Part shown: piece after piece, positions 5,495 to 8,492 of the stretch | Numbering within the stretch: position 1 is the stretch's first letter | Layout: each line of letters begins with the position of its first letter | From: an uncultured Pseudomonadota bacterium | Lineage (GTDB): Bacteria; Desulfobacterota_B; Binatia; UBA9968 | Length of the DNA stretch: 8,492 bases | Assembly (NCBI GenBank): GCA_946478635.1 | Contig: CAMLCX010000190.1 | Coordinates: 1-8,492, forward strand | Direction: 5' to 3' | The notes under the pieces: generated by a model | Seen by the model: only the letters and a program-made list of their open reading frames with translations | Databases searched by the model: none | What the model was told of the DNA's origin: nothing | Program-made: the position numbers and the translations under genes

Positions 5495-7207
5495 CTATCC
5501 GATTTCCCAACCGGCCTTTCTTCTCTGTCGTTGATCCACGTAGCGCGCGGCCATTGTCACAAAAACAAAACCGCACATATAAACCGTTCCGAGCGCCGCC
5601 GTTCCTGAAATATCAGGAACGTTCCACAAAACCCACATCGCTGAAGGCAACACCATATTTCGACCCGTCATCAAAAAGATGGCAAAAGTAAAATCTCTCA
5701 GCGTCGCCGAAAATGCCCACAGCCAGCCATTCACCAATGCGGGCAAAACCAGCGGCACGGTAATCGTGCGCAAGGTTCGCGCCGTGGTCGCGCCAGTGAC
5801 GTGCGCAGCCTCCTCCAACTCCTTATGCAGTTGCAGCAGCGCAGCGCTCAGCACGCGGGTAGTGAAAGGCAAGTGGGCAACAATATGCGCGATAATCAAA
5901 ACCCAGATGCTGCCGTGAATCGGCGTCATGACGTAGATCAGGAATAGCGCGAGCGCGAGGACGACATTGGGAACGCCCATCGGTGTTATCGCGAAAACCT
6001 CAACCCATCGCATCCTCCGCTTTACCGACAGCCAACTGGCGCAAAACGCGATAAATACCGAGAGGGTCGGCGCGATCACCATGAGCGTCAATGTGTTCGC
6101 CGCGCTCTGCTGCACTAGCGGGTTGGCCAGCGTGCGAAAATAACTTTGCAGGCTTACCTGGCTCAACGCTTCGAAAGAAGGCGCTTGGTAAACTTTTACA
6201 AGGCTCGCCCAAACCAAAATCAGCATGGGCATGGCGTAGCAAGCAATGACAATCATCACAAACGAAAAGGCGATAGACTTCCAACGCCCTAATTTGAGCT
6301 GGCGTGGCCTGAAGGATTTTCCGGTAACGACACTGAACCGATCCTGCTGGCGGGTTAGCCAGAAATAGACTCCCATCAGCGACACCGCGAGCAGCAGCAA
6401 AACGACGCCGAAGGCTGCGGCCAAAGCGTACAAAGGAATGCCGTCTTCCGCCTTGGTTAATAAGTAGATGTGCACGCTGAGCACGCGAATTCCGCCGGGC
6501 ACCCCGATCGCCAGCGCAGTTTCCATCACCTGAACCAATACCATGCCGAAGTAGATCAAAGCGGATAGGAGACCGGGCAACAAAAGCGGCAGCGTCACCT
6601 TGCGCAACACAGTGAACGCTTTGCTGCCCGACGTCTGCGCCGCTTCTTCAAATTCGGGGTTCATCTGGCGGAACAGCGGGCTCAGCATCAAAAAAGCGTT
6701 GTTGCTGAGGCCGATGCCGGTGACAAAAATCATTCCGGTCATCGTGTAAATATTGAGAGGTCCGCTTGCCCCTTCCAGGCCGAAACCTTGGCGCAGCAGG
6801 TAATTTATCCAACCGAGTCCCGGTGACAACAACAGCACCCAACCGAACGCTTTCAACATGGTCGGAACCGCGAGCGACACCAGCATGGCGGAGTAGATCG
6901 CGGAACGAAAAGGAATATCGGTTCTTTCCACCAGGAATGCGATGATCGCGCCCAAGGTCAGCGACAGGATCAGAGCGCCGGCGCCATAGACGGCGGTATT
7001 CACCAACACCCTAAACATCCTGGGGCTGGAAAAGATCGTCGCGAAATTGTCGAGCGATATGCCGGGATCGAGTGGAAGAGAACTCGGCGGACGTAAGCTG
7101 GTAAGGAAGAGCACGGCCAGCGGCGCTCCCAGCAAAAGAAGCACAACCACTACGATAACGATCGTCAGCAGCGAGCTTTGCTTACTAAATCTTGGTGGAG
7201 CAGGCAC
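5495..7207 (-). CDS. Fused two-domain ABC transporter permease, FbpB/SfuB type
   Basis: This is a 570-residue inner-membrane protein made of two BPD_transp_1 permease domains in one chain, so one polypeptide supplies both halves of the channel. Hydrophobic segments are visible at about 14-36, 70-95, 105-128, 152-176, 205-230 and 262-284 in the first half, and 312-335, 370-392, 405-428, 432-455, 484-507 and 536-555 in the second, consistent with twelve helices. Each half has its cytoplasmic EAA loop that docks the ATPase: EEAAQTSGS (187-195) and EEAAHVTGA (465-473). The start is a GTG at 7207 with an AGGTAAG-like site upstream; the next in-frame Met is about 64 residues in and would remove the first helix, so the GTG is preferred. 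Fused permeases like this are common in ferric iron and related importers. It is followed by the binding protein and ATPase genes on the same strand, giving a complete system. Confidence 0.93.
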   Translation of the reverse strand: MPAPPRFSKQSSLLTIVIVVVVLLLLGAPLAVLFLTSLRPPSSLPLDPGISLDNFATIFSSPRMFRVLVNTAVYGAGALILSLTLGAIIAFLVERTDIPFRSAIYSAMLVSLAVPTMLKAFGWVLLLSPGLGWINYLLRQGFGLEGASGPLNIYTMTGMIFVTGIGLSNNAFLMLSPLFRQMNPEFEEAAQTSGSKAFTVLRKVTLPLLLPGLLSALIYFGMVLVQVMETALAIGVPGGIRVLSVHIYLLTKAEDGIPLYALAAAFGVVLLLLAVSLMGVYFWLTRQQDRFSVVTGKSFRPRQLKLGRWKSIAFSFVMIVIACYAMPMLILVWASLVKVYQAPSFEALSQVSLQSYFRTLANPLVQQSAANTLTLMVIAPTLSVFIAFCASWLSVKRRMRWVEVFAITPMGVPNVVLALALFLIYVMTPIHGSIWVLIIAHIVAHLPFTTRVLSAALLQLHKELEEAAHVTGATTARTLRTITVPLVLPALVNGWLWAFSATLRDFTFAIFLMTGRNMVLPSAMWVLWNVPDISGTAALGTVYMCGFVFVTMAARYVDQRQRRKAGWEIG

Positions 7208-7262
7208 GAGGTCTTACCTAACCAACCAAATCGCTTATATTACAGAATGGCAAAACACAAAT
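7208..7262 (-). promoter_or_regulatory. Candidate promoter of the permease-ABC-cyclase operon
   Basis: On the minus strand the AT-rich stretch contains TATAAG (7234-7239) overlapping TAATAT (7237-7242), both plausible -10 boxes. A TTTGTG-like -35 lies about 16 bases further upstream. The region lies 27-55 bases before the GTG. It suggests the permease gene can be transcribed separately from the first binding protein. Confidence 0.3.
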
Positions 7263-7287
7263 GCGCGAGATGAATTGAGAGCGCAAA

Positions 7288-7301
7288 GATGCTTGGGCAT
7301 C
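7288..7301 (-). terminator. Weak hairpin downstream of the NMT1-like gene, possible terminator
   Basis: GATGC (7288-7292) and GCATC (7297-7301) pair around a four-base loop. On the minus strand it is followed by only three T. The stem is too short for confidence in termination; it could attenuate transcription between the first binding protein and the permease. Confidence 0.2.
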
Positions 7302-7323
7302 CCGTAGAATCGACGTAGGACGG

Positions 7324-8370
7324 TCAGTGATAAACTGTGGTGAGTCGTGGTTCCCGCGCCGCGCGGGCTGCTTGTGCTACTGGATGCCCGCGGCCTGAAG
7401 ATACCACAGATCGATGAATCTTTCGGGCCGGCGCGGCTGGAGTCGGGATCACGCCGGCCTGGGCCATCAACGCGAGGACTTGATTGAATGCTTTGACGCT
7501 CAGCTCGCCGCGTTTAGGCAGAACGTTTTTATCCGGTTCCATGTAGGGCGCAAAAATTTCCCGGGCCACGTCATCGGAAACTTTCAGCGTCTCCCTGACA
7601 ATGCCCGTGACCTCGGCGCGATTTTTCGGATCGTTGATGAATTCATAAGAAGCCGCAAAACTGCGCACCAGACGAACGAGGGCATCTTTGTTTTTTTCGC
7701 CCCAGGCGCGCCTGGTCATATCGACGTTGAAAATCAGATCCGTTCCCGCCTCGTGCGTGAAGCTCAAACGCGGGTAGCCTTGTTTGATTGCGCCGAGATC
7801 TTCCGGCTGGCCCATCGGCACGGCCGCGCACTCCCCCGACTTGAGGCATTCGAAGCGCGCGCTTGTGCCGACCACGGCCTTGGCACGAAAGTCCGTGGGC
7901 GCGATGCCTTTGCGCGCCAACAACCGTAGCGTCGATAGCGTAATGGTGTCGCCGGGAGTCGATAACCCCAGCACCTTTCCTTTCAGTTCGGCGAAACCTT
8001 TTATCTCCGATCTGACGATGAGGCTATACACAGGGTTGGTCGTCTGGGCGATAATCGCGACCGCATCCGAGCCCTTGAGCACAGCTTGGATCAAATAAGG
8101 AGTAGCATTCTTGCCCGCATCGATCTCGCCCTTGTCCAGCGCAGCGACGATCCGATCCGTGCCACCGGGAATTGGCATGACTTCGAGCTGGAGTCCTTCG
8201 CGAGCAAAAAATCCTTTGCGCTCGGCGACGTTGAGCGGCAACGAGGATAGACTGGCCGCTGAGGTCGCGTTTTGCCCATAGCGAAACTTTAGCGTCTCCG
8301 CGGCATGACTGGAGTGCATTAGATTCAAGCTCGCGAGTGCCGCGAGAACGAGTAGAGTGAGTTGCTTCAT
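7324..8370 (-). CDS. NMT1/SsuA-like periplasmic substrate-binding protein with probable C-terminal frameshift
   Basis: This is a 348-residue reading frame for a periplasmic binding protein of the NMT1/THI5/SsuA group, whose members capture sulfonates, nitrate, pyrimidine or aromatic compounds. Residues 1-23 form a signal peptide ending SHA before AETLKF. Family marks are RYGQNATSAASLSSLPLNVA, GFFAREGLQLEVMPIPGG (53-70), ALDKGEIDAG (77-86), LKGKVLGLSTPGDT (129-142) and AQAGVIPTP (303-311). A GGAGGG site lies just before the ATG. From about residue 312 the reading frame becomes an Arg/Ala-rich tail of about 35 residues unlike the family. In the next frame the same DNA encodes PERFIDLWYLQAAGIQ followed by a stop at 7377-7379, a family-like ending that would give about 330 residues. 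One surplus base in the GC-rich stretch 7423-7440 explains this. The lobes needed for binding are complete, so the protein may still work, or the base may be a sequencing or assembly error. It heads the leftward cluster. Confidence 0.85.
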   Translation of the reverse strand: MKQLTLLVLAALASLNLMHSSHAAETLKFRYGQNATSAASLSSLPLNVAERKGFFAREGLQLEVMPIPGGTDRIVAALDKGEIDAGKNATPYLIQAVLKGSDAVAIIAQTTNPVYSLIVRSEIKGFAELKGKVLGLSTPGDTITLSTLRLLARKGIAPTDFRAKAVVGTSARFECLKSGECAAVPMGQPEDLGAIKQGYPRLSFTHEAGTDLIFNVDMTRRAWGEKNKDALVRLVRSFAASYEFINDPKNRAEVTGIVRETLKVSDDVAREIFAPYMEPDKNVLPKRGELSVKAFNQVLALMAQAGVIPTPAAPARKIHRSVVSSGRGHPVAQAARAAREPRLTTVYH

Positions 8371-8440
8371 AGTCCCTCCAGGTCATCACTTCGCGAGAAG
8401 CGGATCCAAAATGACAATTCCATTTAAAATCCTAACAGGG

Positions 8441-8492
8441 TGCTGAAAAAAGGTTCGGAATGCTTCGAGAGCCTCAGCATGAACGGAAAATC
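8441..8492. repeat. Probable partial dispersed intergenic repeat at the window edge
   Basis: The window ends in non-coding sequence with GCTTCGAGAGCCTCAGCATG (8462-8481) followed by AACGG. This resembles the short hairpin-forming repeats with a GCTTCGA..GCTCAGCA..GAACGG core that I recall as scattered between genes in many environmental bacterial genomes. TGCTGA (8441-8446) and TCAGCA (8474-8479) form an inverted pair. The element is cut by the window end, so its full structure and copy number cannot be seen. Confidence 0.4.

Noticed and set aside
7414..7929. A 171-codon plus-strand open frame
   Set aside because: It is antisense to the NMT1-like binding-protein gene, whose frame carries a signal peptide and family motifs.

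Overview
The window looks like accessory chromosomal DNA from an uncultured, free-living Gram-negative bacterium. The support for this is two periplasmic binding proteins with Sec signal peptides, a secreted coiled-coil protein, strong Shine-Dalgarno sites and a GC content in the mid-50s by eye. The mix of an NMT1/THI5-type binding protein, an iron/polyamine-type ABC transporter and metal-dependent-hydrolase (Cyclase) family genes is typical of soil lineages such as Betaproteobacteria, Binatota, Rokubacteria or Tectomicrobia. The sequence alone does not place it further. I see no rRNA, tRNA, CRISPR, transposase or phage gene.

Layout, left to right. Bases 1-85 hold nothing I can name. A leftward intrinsic terminator (86-126) ends a leftward gene (144-764) for a secreted protein with a Pro/Gly/Cys module and a long charged coiled coil. 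A 364-base non-coding region (765-1128) separates it from a rightward single-domain cupin gene (1129-1488). It holds candidate promoters for both divergent genes, a small inverted repeat and two exact TTGACA boxes one helical turn apart. The cupin gene converges, 19 bases apart, on the end of a long leftward cluster filling the rest of the window.

That cluster, in transcription order from right to left, is: an NMT1/SsuA-like periplasmic binding protein (8370-7324, with a probable single-base frameshift near its C terminus); a fused two-domain ABC permease (7207-5495); a second periplasmic binding protein of the iron/polyamine-type fold (5451-4336); an FbpC/PotA-like ATPase (4271-3174); and two tandem Cyclase-family proteins (3095-2340 and 2338-1508, one base apart). 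Permease, second binding protein and ATPase make a complete importer. The cyclases lie directly downstream on the same strand and probably act on the imported compound or a product of it. The 169 bases before the permease gene contain a candidate promoter, so the first binding protein may be a separate unit.

The points most worth a second look are these. Both cyclase-family proteins lack essentially every residue of the family's metal-binding motif. The first binding protein regains a family-like C terminus if one base is removed. The importer pairs with binding proteins from two unrelated families, and the one beside the permease lacks the paired tyrosines of ferric-binding proteins. The right edge carries what looks like part of a dispersed intergenic repeat.
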